Notes under the pieces: model-generated
Seen by the model: only the letters and a program-made list of their open reading frames with translations
Told to the model about the DNA's origin: nothing
Database searches by the model: none
DNA from: Betaproteobacteria bacterium
Lineage (GTDB): Bacteria; Pseudomonadota; Gammaproteobacteria; Burkholderiales; Burkholderiaceae_D
Direction of reading: 5' to 3'
DNA length: 53,714 nucleotides
NCBI GenBank assembly: GCA_013287275.1
Contig: JABDED010000013.1
Location: 1 to 53,714 of the forward strand
Made by a program: the position numbers and the translations under genes
Shown here: positions 29,229 through 37,868 of the stretch, piece after piece
Layout of the letters: every line of letters starts with the position of its first letter
Numbering within the stretch: the first letter of the stretch is position 1

Positions 29229-30269
29229 TCATATTTCTTCGCCGGCCTCCACCCGGTTGCGGCCGTTTTTCTTGGCGCTGTACATTGCATCATCGGCCGC
29301 GGCCAGCAAATCGCCGGGGTTGAGGTTGGGGCCGGGCTGGCCGGCGACCACGCCGAAACTGGCGGTGGCGGCGATACTGCCGCCGGAAGTGACGAATTCG
29401 GCCGTTGCCAGCGCCTGGCGCAGTTTTTCGGCGACTGCGGTGGCGTCGTCCAGCGAGGTGCCGGGCAGGATCAGGCAAATCTCTTCGCCGCCGTAGCGGC
29501 CTGCACTATCGGTCACGCGCAGGCGTTCGCGCAGGAACTTGCCTACGCCGTGCAGCACCACGTCGCCCGCCAAGTGGCCGTGGCTGTCGTTGATCTGCTT
29601 GAAATGGTCCAGGTCCAGCATGATGATGCTGAGCGGATGTACGATGCGGCGCGCCCGGTCCACCTCTTCCTGCAGGCGTGCCAGCAGCGCGCGGCGGTTC
29701 AGCAGGCCTGTCAGGTCGTCATAGGTGGCCAGTTTTTGCATTACCGACAAGGCTGCACTCAGTTCCCTGTCCTTGGCGCGCAGTTCTATCAGCGCCATCA
29801 CCTGGCTGGCCAGCCTGGTCAGCAGGCGTACCTGCTGGCCGCTGAGCGCGCGCATTTGCGTATCCATCACGCACAGGGTACCGATACGGTAGCCGTCGGA
29901 GGTGATCAGGTTGGCGCCGCAATACATCTGGTAATGCGGTTCGCTGATGGTGAGCGGTGAATAGGCGGTACGCGCATCGGCGGTGAGGTTGGGGATGTGC
30001 AGGCCGCGGTCTTCCAGGATCGCCCACGAGCAATAATCATCGTCGCGCGGCATTTGCTGCGCCTGGGTGCCGAAAGCAGACTTGAACCACACCCGGTCTG
30101 CATCCACCAGGGAAATAAAGGCATAGGGCACATCGCACACTACCGCCGCCATCTCGGCCAGAAAATCGAAGTCGGGATCGGCTGCGCTGTCGAGGGTACC
30201 ATAGCGGCGCAAGGCTTCCAGCCGGGCGGCTTCGTCTTCCGGACGCGGGATGGATGGATGTGATGACAT
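29229..30269 (-). CDS. GAF-GGDEF diguanylate cyclase
   Basis: A 346-residue soluble cyclase. The GAF domain (about 20-165) starts after RLEALRRYGTLDSAADPDFD and holds VPYAFISLVDADRVWFKS, a common arrangement in GAF-GGDEF proteins. The GGDEF domain (180-340) has RYGGEEICLILPG, the active GGEEI form, preceded after five residues by RVTD, the inhibitory RxxD site. The frame is open further up to 30356, but AAGGAG precedes the ATG at 30269. It stands alone, divergently arranged to nothing nearby. It is the second cyclase in the window (see 14944). Confidence 0.93.
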   Translation of the reverse strand: MSSHPSIPRPEDEAARLEALRRYGTLDSAADPDFDFLAEMAAVVCDVPYAFISLVDADRVWFKSAFGTQAQQMPRDDDYCSWAILEDRGLHIPNLTADARTAYSPLTISEPHYQMYCGANLITSDGYRIGTLCVMDTQMRALSGQQVRLLTRLASQVMALIELRAKDRELSAALSVMQKLATYDDLTGLLNRRALLARLQEEVDRARRIVHPLSIIMLDLDHFKQINDSHGHLAGDVVLHGVGKFLRERLRVTDSAGRYGGEEICLILPGTSLDDATAVAEKLRQALATAEFVTSGGSIAATASFGVVAGQPGPNLNPGDLLAAADDAMYSAKKNGRNRVEAGEEI

Positions 30270-30390
30270 GCAAATCTCCTTATAGGCTGGACGCGTACAG
30301 ATGAGGCAGATGCATTCTGGCGTGAAGCGACGGCACTGCGCCGGATTCCGGTGCAATACTTGTCAGTGTACTCTTGTGGGCATGCGCAGG

Positions 30391-31080
30391 CTACTGCTTG
30401 CCGAAATCCATTTCCTGCCGCCACTCCTTGATCAGCACCTGGCGGCGTTTCGGGTAACGGTTGTCGCTCACCGTCAGGCCGGTGATCCTGTCGAGGCGGA
30501 AATGGCGGAAGCTTTGGCGCAGCTCGCACCAGGCGACGATGACGCGCACCTGGTCAAAGAAAGCCAGCGCGCAAGGCCAGATGGTGCGTTGGCTGAGATC
30601 GTCCTTGATGTCGCGATAGCTGATGTCCAGCTTGCGCTCGGCCCGTATCGCATGGCGCACCTGGGCCATTTGTTCGTCGTTGATCGCGATGGCATAGGAT
30701 GGCGCCACCAGCAGGCCGGAAGAATCCAGGTCGTGGCGCAATTCGGCCGGCAGTACCGCGGCGATCTTGGCCAGCGCGTCGCTGGCGGCCCGGCTCAGGC
30801 GCGTGTCGGTCCGTTCTGCGACCCAGCGCGAACCCAGCACGATGGCTTCTATTTCTTCTTCGGAAAACATCAGCGGCGGCAAGGTAAAGCCGGGGCGCAG
30901 GATATACCCCAGGCCCGGTTCGCCTTCTATCTTGGCGCCCTGGCTCTGCAGCGTGGCGATATCGCGATACAGGCTGCGCACGCTGATACCCAGTTCGGTC
31001 GCCAGCGAAGTGCCGGTCACCGGATAGCGGTGGGTACGCAATATCTGCATCAAATCCAGCAAGCGTTCGGTGCGGGACAT
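30391..31080 (-). CDS. YafY-type HTH-WYL transcriptional regulator
   Basis: A 229-residue regulator. The N-terminal winged helix (RTERLLDLMQILRTHRYPVT, then SVRSLYRDIATLQSQGAKIE) is of the HTH_11/DeoR type. A WYL domain (about 135-210) follows, with RTIWPCALAFFDQVRVIVAW and RHFRLDRI. WYL domains bind nucleic acid or small ligands, and such regulators often respond to DNA damage. It begins 13 bp after recQ on the same strand, so co-transcription with recQ and uppP is likely. Target genes are unknown. Confidence 0.9.
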   Translation of the reverse strand: MSRTERLLDLMQILRTHRYPVTGTSLATELGISVRSLYRDIATLQSQGAKIEGEPGLGYILRPGFTLPPLMFSEEEIEAIVLGSRWVAERTDTRLSRAASDALAKIAAVLPAELRHDLDSSGLLVAPSYAIAINDEQMAQVRHAIRAERKLDISYRDIKDDLSQRTIWPCALAFFDQVRVIVAWCELRQSFRHFRLDRITGLTVSDNRYPKRRQVLIKEWRQEMDFGKQ

Positions 31081-31093
31081 TTATTTCCTCTTG

Positions 31094-32950
31094 TCAGGAA
31101 AATTCTGCGATCAGCGCGACGATCTCTTCGCCGTAGGTCTCCAGCTTTTTCTCGCCTACGCCGGATACGCCGCGCAAATCGTCCAGCGAAGACGGATGGG
31201 CCTTGGCGATCTCGCGCATCGTGGAGTCGTGGAAGATCACGTATGCGGGCACATTGTGCTTACGCGCGGTTTCCACCCGCCACCAGCGCAGCTTGTCGAA
31301 GATGGCCTGTTCGCTGTCAGACAGGCTGGCTTCGGCATAATCCTTGGCCGACTGGCGCTTGTGCTTGACGGCTTTTTGCGGCTTTTGATATTGCCTGAGT
31401 TGCACCTTTTGTTCGCCGCGCAAGACCGCGCGCGAACTGTCGGTCAATTTCAGCGAGCTGTAGGATTCATAGTCTACCGCCACCAGCCCGAGCGCGATCA
31501 GCTGGCGCACCAGCGCGCGCCATTCGGCTTCGCTCTTGTCGGAACCTATGCCATAGGTGGATAGCTGGTCGTGCCGCCACTGCTTGACGCGGTCGGTATC
31601 GATGCCGCGCAGGATGTCGATCACATGGCCGGCGGCAAAACGCTGGTCCACGCGGTAGACGGTGGAGAGTATCTTTTGCGCGGCAACGCTGCCGTCAAAT
31701 GAGCTGGGCGGATTCAGGCAGGTATCGCAATTACCGCAGGGACCGGCCGGCTGGCCGAAATAATCGAGGATGTGGACACGCCGGCAATTCAGGGTTTCGC
31801 ACAGGCCCAGCATCGCATCCAGCTTGATGCCCTGCACCCGCTTGAAGGTTTCATTGGCCTCGGATTCATCGATCATGCGGCGCTGCTGCACCACGTCCTG
31901 TAGGCCGTAGGCCATCCAGGCATTGGCGGAGGCGCCGTCGCGGCCCGCGCGGCCGGTTTCCTGATAGTAGCCCTCTATGCTTTTCGGCAAATCCAGGTGG
32001 GCGACGAAACGCACGTCGGGCTTGTCTATGCCCATGCCGAAGGCGATGGTGGCGACCATCACGATGCCCTCTTCGCGCAGGAAGCGCGCCTGGTTTTTGG
32101 TGCGCGTGGCAAAGTCCATTCCCGCATGATAGGGCAGCGCGGTGATGCCGTTTTCATTCAGGAACTCAGCGGTTTCCTCTACCTTCTTGCGCGATAGGCA
32201 GTACACGATGCCGGCGTCGTTCTTGTGCTGCGCTTCGATAAAGTCGAGCACCTGCTTGCGGCCGTTGGCTTTTTCTACGATCTGGTAGCGGATGTTCGGG
32301 CGGTCAAAAGAAGAGACGAACTGCAGCGCGTCTTCCAGTTGCAGCCTGTGGATGATTTCTTCGCGGGTTTGCTGGTCGGCGGTTGCCGTCAAGGCGATAC
32401 GCGGCACCTGCGGAAAGCGTTCATGCAGGATCGACAGCTTGATGTATTCCGGCCGGAAATCATGACCCCATTGCGATACGCAGTGGGCTTCGTCTATCGC
32501 AAACAGAGCCAGGTTGGTGGCCTGCAGCAATTCCAGACAGCGCTGCGTCATCAGCCTTTCCGGCGCGATATATACCAGGTCCAGTTCGCCGTTGCGCATC
32601 ATCCTTTCTATGCGCATCGCTTCGTCGAAGGATTGCGTGGAGTTCAGGAAGGCGGCGCGCACGCCGACCTCGGCCAGCGCATCCACCTGGTCTTGCATCA
32701 ATGCGATCAGCGGCGACACCACGATGCCTACGCCGTGGCGCAGCAATGCCGGAATCTGGTAGCACAGGGATTTGCCGCCGCCGGTAGGCATCAGCACCAG
32801 CGCATCGCCGCCGCCGGCGACGTGCCTGACGATGCGGGCCTGCTGGTCGCGGAAAGACGGGTAGCCGAACACGGTCTGCAATAAATGCAGCGCGCCGTCT
32901 TCCAGGCTGGTGACTTGGCTTGCTTCTGCTTTTGTTTCTACTATATCCAC
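31094..32950 (-). CDS. recQ: ATP-dependent DNA helicase RecQ
   Basis: A 618-residue 3'-5' helicase for recombination and repair (RecF pathway). Motif [18 protein letters not shown], motif [21 protein letters not shown], motif [12 protein letters not shown]. The RQC region has the zinc Cys set (CETLNC, then CGNCDTC). The HRDC domain at the C-terminus (about 540-615) reads [18 protein letters not shown]. Length and order match E. coli RecQ. It follows uppP by 12 bp and is followed by the WYL regulator. Confidence 0.97.
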   Translation of the reverse strand: MDIVETKAEASQVTSLEDGALHLLQTVFGYPSFRDQQARIVRHVAGGGDALVLMPTGGGKSLCYQIPALLRHGVGIVVSPLIALMQDQVDALAEVGVRAAFLNSTQSFDEAMRIERMMRNGELDLVYIAPERLMTQRCLELLQATNLALFAIDEAHCVSQWGHDFRPEYIKLSILHERFPQVPRIALTATADQQTREEIIHRLQLEDALQFVSSFDRPNIRYQIVEKANGRKQVLDFIEAQHKNDAGIVYCLSRKKVEETAEFLNENGITALPYHAGMDFATRTKNQARFLREEGIVMVATIAFGMGIDKPDVRFVAHLDLPKSIEGYYQETGRAGRDGASANAWMAYGLQDVVQQRRMIDESEANETFKRVQGIKLDAMLGLCETLNCRRVHILDYFGQPAGPCGNCDTCLNPPSSFDGSVAAQKILSTVYRVDQRFAAGHVIDILRGIDTDRVKQWRHDQLSTYGIGSDKSEAEWRALVRQLIALGLVAVDYESYSSLKLTDSSRAVLRGEQKVQLRQYQKPQKAVKHKRQSAKDYAEASLSDSEQAIFDKLRWWRVETARKHNVPAYVIFHDSTMREIAKAHPSSLDDLRGVSGVGEKKLETYGEEIVALIAEFS

Positions 32951-32962
32951 GCTTTTCTCTTG

Positions 32963-33796
32963 CTAATCCGCCCAGGTGATGACGCCGGTATAGGCGGTCG
33001 CCAGTATCATCAGGCCAAATCCAATGCGATACCAGGCAAACGCGGTGAAGTTGTGCGAACTGATGTAGCGTAGCAGCCAGCGCACGCAGAAAAATGCCGA
33101 GATGAAGGCGGCAATGGTGCCCAGGCTGAACATCGGCATGTCCGCCGCCGACAGCAGCGCGCGCTCCTTGTACAGCGAGTATACGGTGGCGCCGAGCAGG
33201 GTAGGGATGGCCAGGAAAAAGGAAAATTCAGTCGCCGCCTTGCGCGACAGGCCGAAGATCATGCCGCCTATGATGGTCGCGCCCGAGCGGCTGGTGCCGG
33301 GGATCAGCGCAAAGGCTTGCGCCAGGCCTATCTTGAGCGCATCGGCAGCGGACATGTCTTCTACCGCATTGACCTTGCCCTCGGCGGTAGGGCCGCCTTG
33401 CTTGCGTTCGACCCACAGGATGACGATGCCGCCTATGATGAAGGCCAGCGCAACCGGCACCGGTGAAAACAGGTATTGCTTGATTTTCTTGCTGAACAGC
33501 AAGCCCAAGATGGCGGCGGGCAAGAAAGCGATCGTTACATTGATCGCGAATTTCTGCGCCTTGCGGTCATGCGTCAGGCCGGCCAGCACCGAGACTATCT
33601 TTTGCCGGTATTCCCAGCACACGGCAAAGATGGCGCCGGCCTGGATCACGATCTCGAAAACCTTCACTTTTTCGCCGGTGAAATTCAGCAGGCTGCCTGC
33701 GAGTATCAGATGTCCGGTGGAAGAAATGGGCAGGAATTCAGTCAGGCCTTCGACGATGCCCATGATGATGACTTTTACCGCGAGGAGTAGTTCCAT
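32963..33796 (-). CDS. uppP: Undecaprenyl-diphosphatase
   Basis: A 277-residue, 7-8 helix membrane enzyme (BacA) that dephosphorylates undecaprenyl diphosphate, recycling the carrier for peptidoglycan and O-antigen; it also gives bacitracin resistance. Signatures: [17 protein letters not shown] near the N-terminus and [13 protein letters not shown]. The start [17 protein letters not shown] is the family start, though no ribosome site is visible before it; the 240 bp upstream are AT-rich near the ATG. First gene of the uppP-recQ-WYL unit. Confidence 0.96.
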   Translation of the reverse strand: MELLLAVKVIIMGIVEGLTEFLPISSTGHLILAGSLLNFTGEKVKVFEIVIQAGAIFAVCWEYRQKIVSVLAGLTHDRKAQKFAINVTIAFLPAAILGLLFSKKIKQYLFSPVPVALAFIIGGIVILWVERKQGGPTAEGKVNAVEDMSAADALKIGLAQAFALIPGTSRSGATIIGGMIFGLSRKAATEFSFFLAIPTLLGATVYSLYKERALLSAADMPMFSLGTIAAFISAFFCVRWLLRYISSHNFTAFAWYRIGFGLMILATAYTGVITWAD

Positions 33797-33991
33797 ATTT
33801 GCTGTTTTATTAATGATTGAAAGCGTATTTGGCCGGCACGAAGCTTACCACGAGAGCATGCGGCGGCGTGCCGATATTGGCTGAGCGGAGGTGGGGAATA
33901 GTCGGGCAGAGAGCGGGCAGACCCCGCAGAGGCGGGTGTTGCCGTTTTTGCACAGCATCGGTATTGCTTTGTGGAACAATTATGCCGGGAA

Positions 33992-34023
33992 GCAAATTCC
34001 GCCCGCGGGCCGGCGGAATTTGC
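33992..34023. repeat. Perfect 12-bp stem-loop downstream of an unknown gene
   Basis: GCAAATTCCGCC (33992-34003) and GGCGGAATTTGC (34012-34023) with an 8-base loop. It begins 13 bases after the stop of the - strand gene ending at 34037. It has no T run on either side, so it may stabilise or trim a 3' end rather than act as a classical terminator. Confidence 0.75.
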
Positions 34024-34036
34024 AGGCCGCGCTGGT

Positions 34037-34741
34037 TTAATGCACGTCGGAGCTTGTCGAAGCTGTAGCCACTTGTTCCCCCTTTGTATCAAGGGCTTTT
34101 TGTAGTTCGACCCTGATGTTGGTGAGATTATTCTGGGTGGACGCCAGAACTGAGCGTACCTGGCGCATGATCCGCGCCAATTCACGCGGATCTATGGCGC
34201 CAAGCTCCAGATCGGTGCTGAGATCAACGAACCTGGTGCCGCTAAACATGGTGCTGGTTCCCAGCTTGGTATCGGCCTGCCCGTCTCTTTGGGTGGCGTA
34301 GGCGATGGAGTAGCGGCGCAGCAGGGATGGCTCCATCCAGGTCACCGACTGATTGGCTACCGCCACATCCCAGGCTTCATGGCGCACGGTGGGCCACTCC
34401 AGCGACAGGCTGAATTGCTTCCTGACCTGTTCGTCAATGTAGGTATTGATTTCAGCAGCCGGCAGGCCGGCCCTGATTTTTTCGACCAATGCGGCCTGGG
34501 TGGCGCTGACTGCTTTCAATTGGCCGGCGTTGTGCGCGAAGGCGACATCCAGCGCCTCGATATTGGCGCGAATTTCCTGCTGGATTTCCTTGCTGGCGAT
34601 TTCGGCCAGGTGGCTATGGTGCACACTCTCTATCCATTGCTCCAGCCCCAGCGCGGTGACGATGCTGATCACGATCATCAGGTAGTGGCCGGCGAATTCC
34701 TTGAAGGTCTTGATATGTGTTTTAGGTATCTCGAAATGCAT
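34037..34741 (-). CDS. Hypothetical single-pass membrane protein
   Basis: A 234-residue protein. I do not recognise a named family. A short cytoplasmic N-terminus (MHFEIPKTHIKTFKEFAG) precedes one hydrophobic helix (YLMIVISIVTALGLEQWIE, about 20-38). The rest is polar and helical, probably periplasmic, with coiled-coil potential (EIASKEIQQEIRANIEALDV and a C-terminal helix VRSVLASTQNNLTNIRVELQ). Proteins with this TM start and an extracytoplasmic helical part occur in related bacteria. The ATG has GGA in front. A hairpin follows the stop. Confidence 0.75.
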   Translation of the reverse strand: MHFEIPKTHIKTFKEFAGHYLMIVISIVTALGLEQWIESVHHSHLAEIASKEIQQEIRANIEALDVAFAHNAGQLKAVSATQAALVEKIRAGLPAAEINTYIDEQVRKQFSLSLEWPTVRHEAWDVAVANQSVTWMEPSLLRRYSIAYATQRDGQADTKLGTSTMFSGTRFVDLSTDLELGAIDPRELARIMRQVRSVLASTQNNLTNIRVELQKALDTKGEQVATASTSSDVH

Positions 34742-34833
34742 GTGCTGTCCATGGTTAAGCTTAGCCGGTAGTCAGCAGAATTATACCGAGCTTTGCCTGT
34801 CCGACAACATGGCAGTATTGGCAATAATGATAT

Positions 34834-34865
34834 GGGCCGGCCCTTTTCACAAAGGGCTCTGGCCC
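34834..34865. repeat. GC-rich hairpin after the small HTH gene
   Basis: GCCCTTT-TCAC-AAAGGGC (34840-34857) enclosed by GGGCC (34834-34838) and GGCCC (34861-34865). It lies 10 bases after the stop of the - strand gene ending at 34876 and could be its terminator, though the following sequence is only AT-rich, not a T run. Confidence 0.5.
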
Positions 34866-34875
34866 GGTTGGTGTC

Positions 34876-35175
34876 CTAAGGCTTGTCCTTGGGTTTAAAT
34901 TGCTTGTCGCTGATACGGAACTTGCCGCGCCTGTCGCCCAGGATGGTGCGTAACTGGCCTATTTCCAGGCCGCTGATTTCGGTCATGCGTATCAGCATCG
35001 ATGCGCCTACCGGCATCGTGCGGTGCCTGATCTTGCTGATGATGGGCGGCGCCACTTCCAGCGCCCTGGACAGCGCGGCATCGTTTTTCAGCTGGAGTTG
35101 CTCGATCAGGGCGTCCAGCAGCCTGTTGGGATCGTATCCTGGCGGATTCGTTGTATCTTCAGGTGTATCAGTCAT
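34876..35175 (-). CDS. Small HTH (XRE/Cro-like) protein
   Basis: A 99-residue protein. The central part (about 27-80) looks like a lambda-repressor-type helix-turn-helix: KNDAALSRALEVAPPIISKI, then GASMLIRMTEISGLEIGQLR. The tail is basic (GDRRGKFRISDKQFKPKDKP). GGGAGC stands before the ATG. No ligand or dimer domain is present. It may regulate its own promoter or act as a small nucleoid-type protein; I do not know a described homologue. Confidence 0.7.
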   Translation of the reverse strand: MTDTPEDTTNPPGYDPNRLLDALIEQLQLKNDAALSRALEVAPPIISKIRHRTMPVGASMLIRMTEISGLEIGQLRTILGDRRGKFRISDKQFKPKDKP

Positions 35176-35365
35176 AGAGCTCCCGTTGCTTTGTATTAAT
35201 TATGCCTCCGAGTTTAGCGAATTAATCGGCGAGAAACTTCGATTGTGTCTTAGAGGCAACAGCCTTTGCAAATAAACCGGCTTGACCGGCTTGAGCAGCC
35301 TGATGTTGCTTTCAAGCTATGTCACTGTTTTATTGCTGCCGGACCGAGGCGGTAGCGGCGGAGTT

Positions 35366-35704
35366 TCAGGAGCGAGGATGCGGGCGTGTCGCTGCTTCCA
35401 GCGTGGTGAGCCAGGCAATAGCGTATTCGCGGTCGCTGCCGCACATGTCGGCGCCGGGCGCCAGGCCGGAGCAGCAGGCGGGACGTTCAGGCTGGCCGAA
35501 AATGGCGCATTGATAGCTTGCAGTTAGCTGTACGCACCTGATGCCGGCGGGTTTGCCGCCCGGCATGCCGGGAATGGGACTGGAAATGGAAGGGGCGATG
35601 CAGCAGGCGCCGCAGCCTGGGCGGCACTCTGGCCCTGCGTTTGTCGCGCCAAGGGCATTGGGAGGGGAGGCCGCGGCTTGTTGCGGCGATACTTTGTTCA
35701 TCAT
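35366..35704 (-). CDS. YkgJ-family cysteine cluster protein
   Basis: A 112-residue cytoplasmic protein with conserved cysteines: CRPGCGACC near residue 27, IRCVQL, YQCAIFG, ACCSGL and MCGSD. This is the YkgJ/UPF0153 cysteine cluster, thought to bind zinc or an iron-sulfur centre. The region [20 protein letters not shown] is well conserved in proteobacterial members. Function is unknown. It stands alone. Confidence 0.82.
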   Translation of the reverse strand: MMNKVSPQQAAASPPNALGATNAGPECRPGCGACCIAPSISSPIPGMPGGKPAGIRCVQLTASYQCAIFGQPERPACCSGLAPGADMCGSDREYAIAWLTTLEAATRPHPRS

Positions 35705-36026
35705 GCTGGCTGGCCTGGTTGTATTCTTGCGCCCGAATGGTAACCCGAAACACCCTGGGATCGCTGCTTGTTATTGACTCCTAAAGCGGTCCCTGGAAAC
35801 GCTTCGTAAAAGCCCGGCCCCATTTTTTTGCGCCGAATTACGGCCTGTGCCCGGAATTATGAAATTCAGCCCTCTATTTTGCGGTTTTGTCGCATAGAAA
35901 TTGTTGCGCATCTACTAATGCCGGATAATTCTTTCCAAGGCAGCAGATGTGGCGGAACTTGACGCTCCGGCCTGACGGGATTACATTACTGACTCGCGAG
36001 TAAGTTAATGTACCACTGTCCTGATT
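35705..36026. other. Intergenic region between the YkgJ gene and the TetR gene
   Basis: 322 bases between divergent genes. The only clear structure is the palindrome at 35982-36012 just upstream of the TetR start. I see no gene or convincing sigma-70 promoter in the rest. Confidence 0.6.
35982..36012. promoter_or_regulatory. Extended palindrome, probable TetR operator
   Basis: Outer arms TACATTA (35982-35988) and TAATGTA (36006-36012); inner perfect palindrome ACTCGCGAGT (35992-36001), also readable as TTACT-N8-AGTAA (35986-36003). It ends 14 bases before the TetR ATG at 36027, so autoregulation is likely. Binding is inferred from position and symmetry. Confidence 0.65.
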
Positions 36027-36653
36027 ATGTCATCCGATCCGAAACCACGCTGGGAGCGCCGCAAGGACGCCCGCCCTCAAGAATTATTGGCTGCGGCCCT
36101 CGACTTGTTTGTCGAGCGTGGGTTTGCGGCTACGCGCCTGGATGATATTGCCAAAAAAGCAGGTGTATCGAAGGGAACCTTGTACCTGTATTTCATTAGC
36201 AAGGAAGAGTTGTTCAAGACGGTGGTGCGCGAAAATGTGGTGCCCGTGATAGGGCAGGCGGAAGAAATGGTGGACCAGTTCACCGGCAGCAGCGCGGAAT
36301 TGTTTCGCGAAATTATCATGGGCTGGTGGCAGGCAATGGGGAGCACCCAGTTGTCCGGCCTCAGCAAACTAATGATGGCAGAGGCGAGCAATTTCCCCGA
36401 ACTGGCGCAGTTTTATAACGAGGAAGTGATTGCCCGCAGCGATGCGATGGTGGTGCGCATGCTGAAGCGCGGCATGGCGCGCGGCGAGATCCGGCCCCTG
36501 AACCTGGAAATGGCGCCCAGGATATTGATTGCGCCCATGATCATGCAGATGATTTCCAGACATTCGACCAATGCCTGCGGCGTACAGGACCATGAGCTTG
36601 GGCCTTACATCGATACCTATGTGGATATGGTGCTGCACGGCATGCTGGTTTGA
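36027..36653 (+). CDS. TetR/AcrR-family regulator
   Basis: A 208-residue regulator. The N-terminal HTH is canonical: AALDLFVERGFAATRLDDIA, KKAGVSKGTLYLYFISKEEL. The C-terminal ligand and dimer domain has several helices and the block MIMQMISRHSTNACGV. It starts 14 bases after an extended palindrome. Downstream, on the same strand, pcm-like, rhodanese and tolC genes follow, but with their own promoter; tolC suggests that the TetR could control efflux, which is only a guess. Confidence 0.92.
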   Translation: MSSDPKPRWERRKDARPQELLAAALDLFVERGFAATRLDDIAKKAGVSKGTLYLYFISKEELFKTVVRENVVPVIGQAEEMVDQFTGSSAELFREIIMGWWQAMGSTQLSGLSKLMMAEASNFPELAQFYNEEVIARSDAMVVRMLKRGMARGEIRPLNLEMAPRILIAPMIMQMISRHSTNACGVQDHELGPYIDTYVDMVLHGMLV

Positions 36654-36768
36654 CAGGCCGTGGCATGACCACTGGCAATTGTTGGACCGAATTTGACGTC
36701 TATTTATTGATTTTATGGAAATTGGGCCGATGCCGACGACATTCTTCGGGCATTGCCTAGTCTGCATT

Positions 36769-36777
36769 TGATAAAAT
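36769..36777 (+). promoter_or_regulatory. Extended -10 promoter of the pcm-rhodanese-tolC unit
   Basis: TGATAAAAT is an extended -10 (TGn plus TAAAAT) located 35 bases before the ATG at 36812. There is no good -35, as is usual for this promoter class. Start point about 36784. Confidence 0.5.
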
Positions 36778-36811
36778 GCGGGTTCCTCATTAATGCTACC
36801 GAGTTAAGAAC

Positions 36812-37462
36812 ATGAATATCGAACAAGCACGCTTCAATATGATTGAACAGCAGATTCGCCCCTGGAACGTATTGAACCAGGATGTGCTGGACATGCTGGT
36901 GGTCGTCAAGCGCGAGAATTTTTTCCCGGAGAGCCAACTGGGCCTGGTGTTTTCAGACACCGAGCTGCCGCTGTCTGCCAGTGCGTACTCGCTGTCGCCG
37001 AAACTGGAAGCCCGCATCTTGCAGGAACTGGCGATCAACAAGCATGAGCAGGTATTGCTGGTCGGCGCCGGTTCGGGCTATCTGGCGGCCTTGCTGGCGC
37101 ATCGCGCAGCCAAGGTCACCGTGCTGGAAGTCGATGCCGAACTGAAGGCGCTGGCAGAAAAAAACCTGTCCAGGAATGGCGTGCTGAATGCCAGCATAGA
37201 GCAGGGCGATGGCCTGAAGGCCAATCCATCCGCGGCCTATGACGTGATCGTTGTGCACGGTTCCCTGCCATCGGTGCCGGACAGCCTGTTACAGCAGCTG
37301 AAGATAGGCGGACGCCTGTTTTCTGTCGTCGGCCAGTTGCCGGTGATGTCGGCGGAGATCGTCACCCGTGCCGGGCAGGCGGATTTTAAAGCGCATACCT
37401 TGTTTGAAACTGTAGTGCAGCCGTTGTCGCAGGCAGTACAGCCATCCAAGTTCACTTTCTGA
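36812..37462 (+). CDS. Protein-L-isoaspartate O-methyltransferase family protein
   Basis: A 216-residue SAM-dependent methyltransferase of the PCMT fold. N-terminal NMIEQQIRPWNVLNQDVLDM is the family block; the SAM loop is VLLVGAGSGYLAALLAH; acidic VLEVDAE follows. True Pcm proteins carry a stricter active site; this shorter variant, common upstream of tolC in Burkholderiales, may have another substrate. It begins 35 bases after an extended -10 and runs 12 bp ahead of the rhodanese gene. Confidence 0.88.
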   Translation: MNIEQARFNMIEQQIRPWNVLNQDVLDMLVVVKRENFFPESQLGLVFSDTELPLSASAYSLSPKLEARILQELAINKHEQVLLVGAGSGYLAALLAHRAAKVTVLEVDAELKALAEKNLSRNGVLNASIEQGDGLKANPSAAYDVIVVHGSLPSVPDSLLQQLKIGGRLFSVVGQLPVMSAEIVTRAGQADFKAHTLFETVVQPLSQAVQPSKFTF

Positions 37463-37474
37463 GGCGGGGACAGC

Positions 37475-37798
37475 ATGCAACATATCACTGCGCCGGAATT
37501 GGCCAACTGGTTGGCAGACAAGGAAAAAAATCCCCCGGTTTTACTGGATGTGCGGGAACCTTGGGAGCACGAGACCTGTCATATCACCGGCGTAGTCTTG
37601 ATGCCCATGCAAAGCGTACCGGAACGCATCAGTGAACTGGAACCGGATGCGACCATAGTCTGCGTCTGCCATCATGGCGGCCGCAGCATGCAGGTAGCCG
37701 GTTTCCTGGAGCGTAACGGCTTTGCCAATGTAGTGAACCTGACTGGCGGCGTACACGCCTGGGCACAAGAAGTCGACACCAGCATGCCGACTTATTAG
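37475..37798 (+). CDS. Single-domain rhodanese-like sulfurtransferase
   Basis: A 107-residue protein of one rhodanese domain. CH2-type start LLDVREPWEHETCHI, then the active loop VCVCHHGGRSMQVAGFL, with the persulfide Cys in CHHGGRS, and the C-terminal NLTGGVHAWAQEVD. It likely moves sulfane sulfur; no partner is predicted. It stands between the pcm-like gene and tolC, an arrangement repeated in many Burkholderiales. Confidence 0.92.
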   Translation: MQHITAPELANWLADKEKNPPVLLDVREPWEHETCHITGVVLMPMQSVPERISELEPDATIVCVCHHGGRSMQVAGFLERNGFANVVNLTGGVHAWAQEVDTSMPTY

Positions 37799-37868
37799 AT
37801 CGCGTTTTTGCGTGGGCCAGTCGAATTTTTAATAAAACCAACTAATAATTCTTATCTCGGAGCGTTTC

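Noticed and set aside
30301-31368. 355-codon + strand frame across the GGDEF-WYL junction
   Set aside because: Runs antisense through the WYL regulator and into recQ, which are clear genes.
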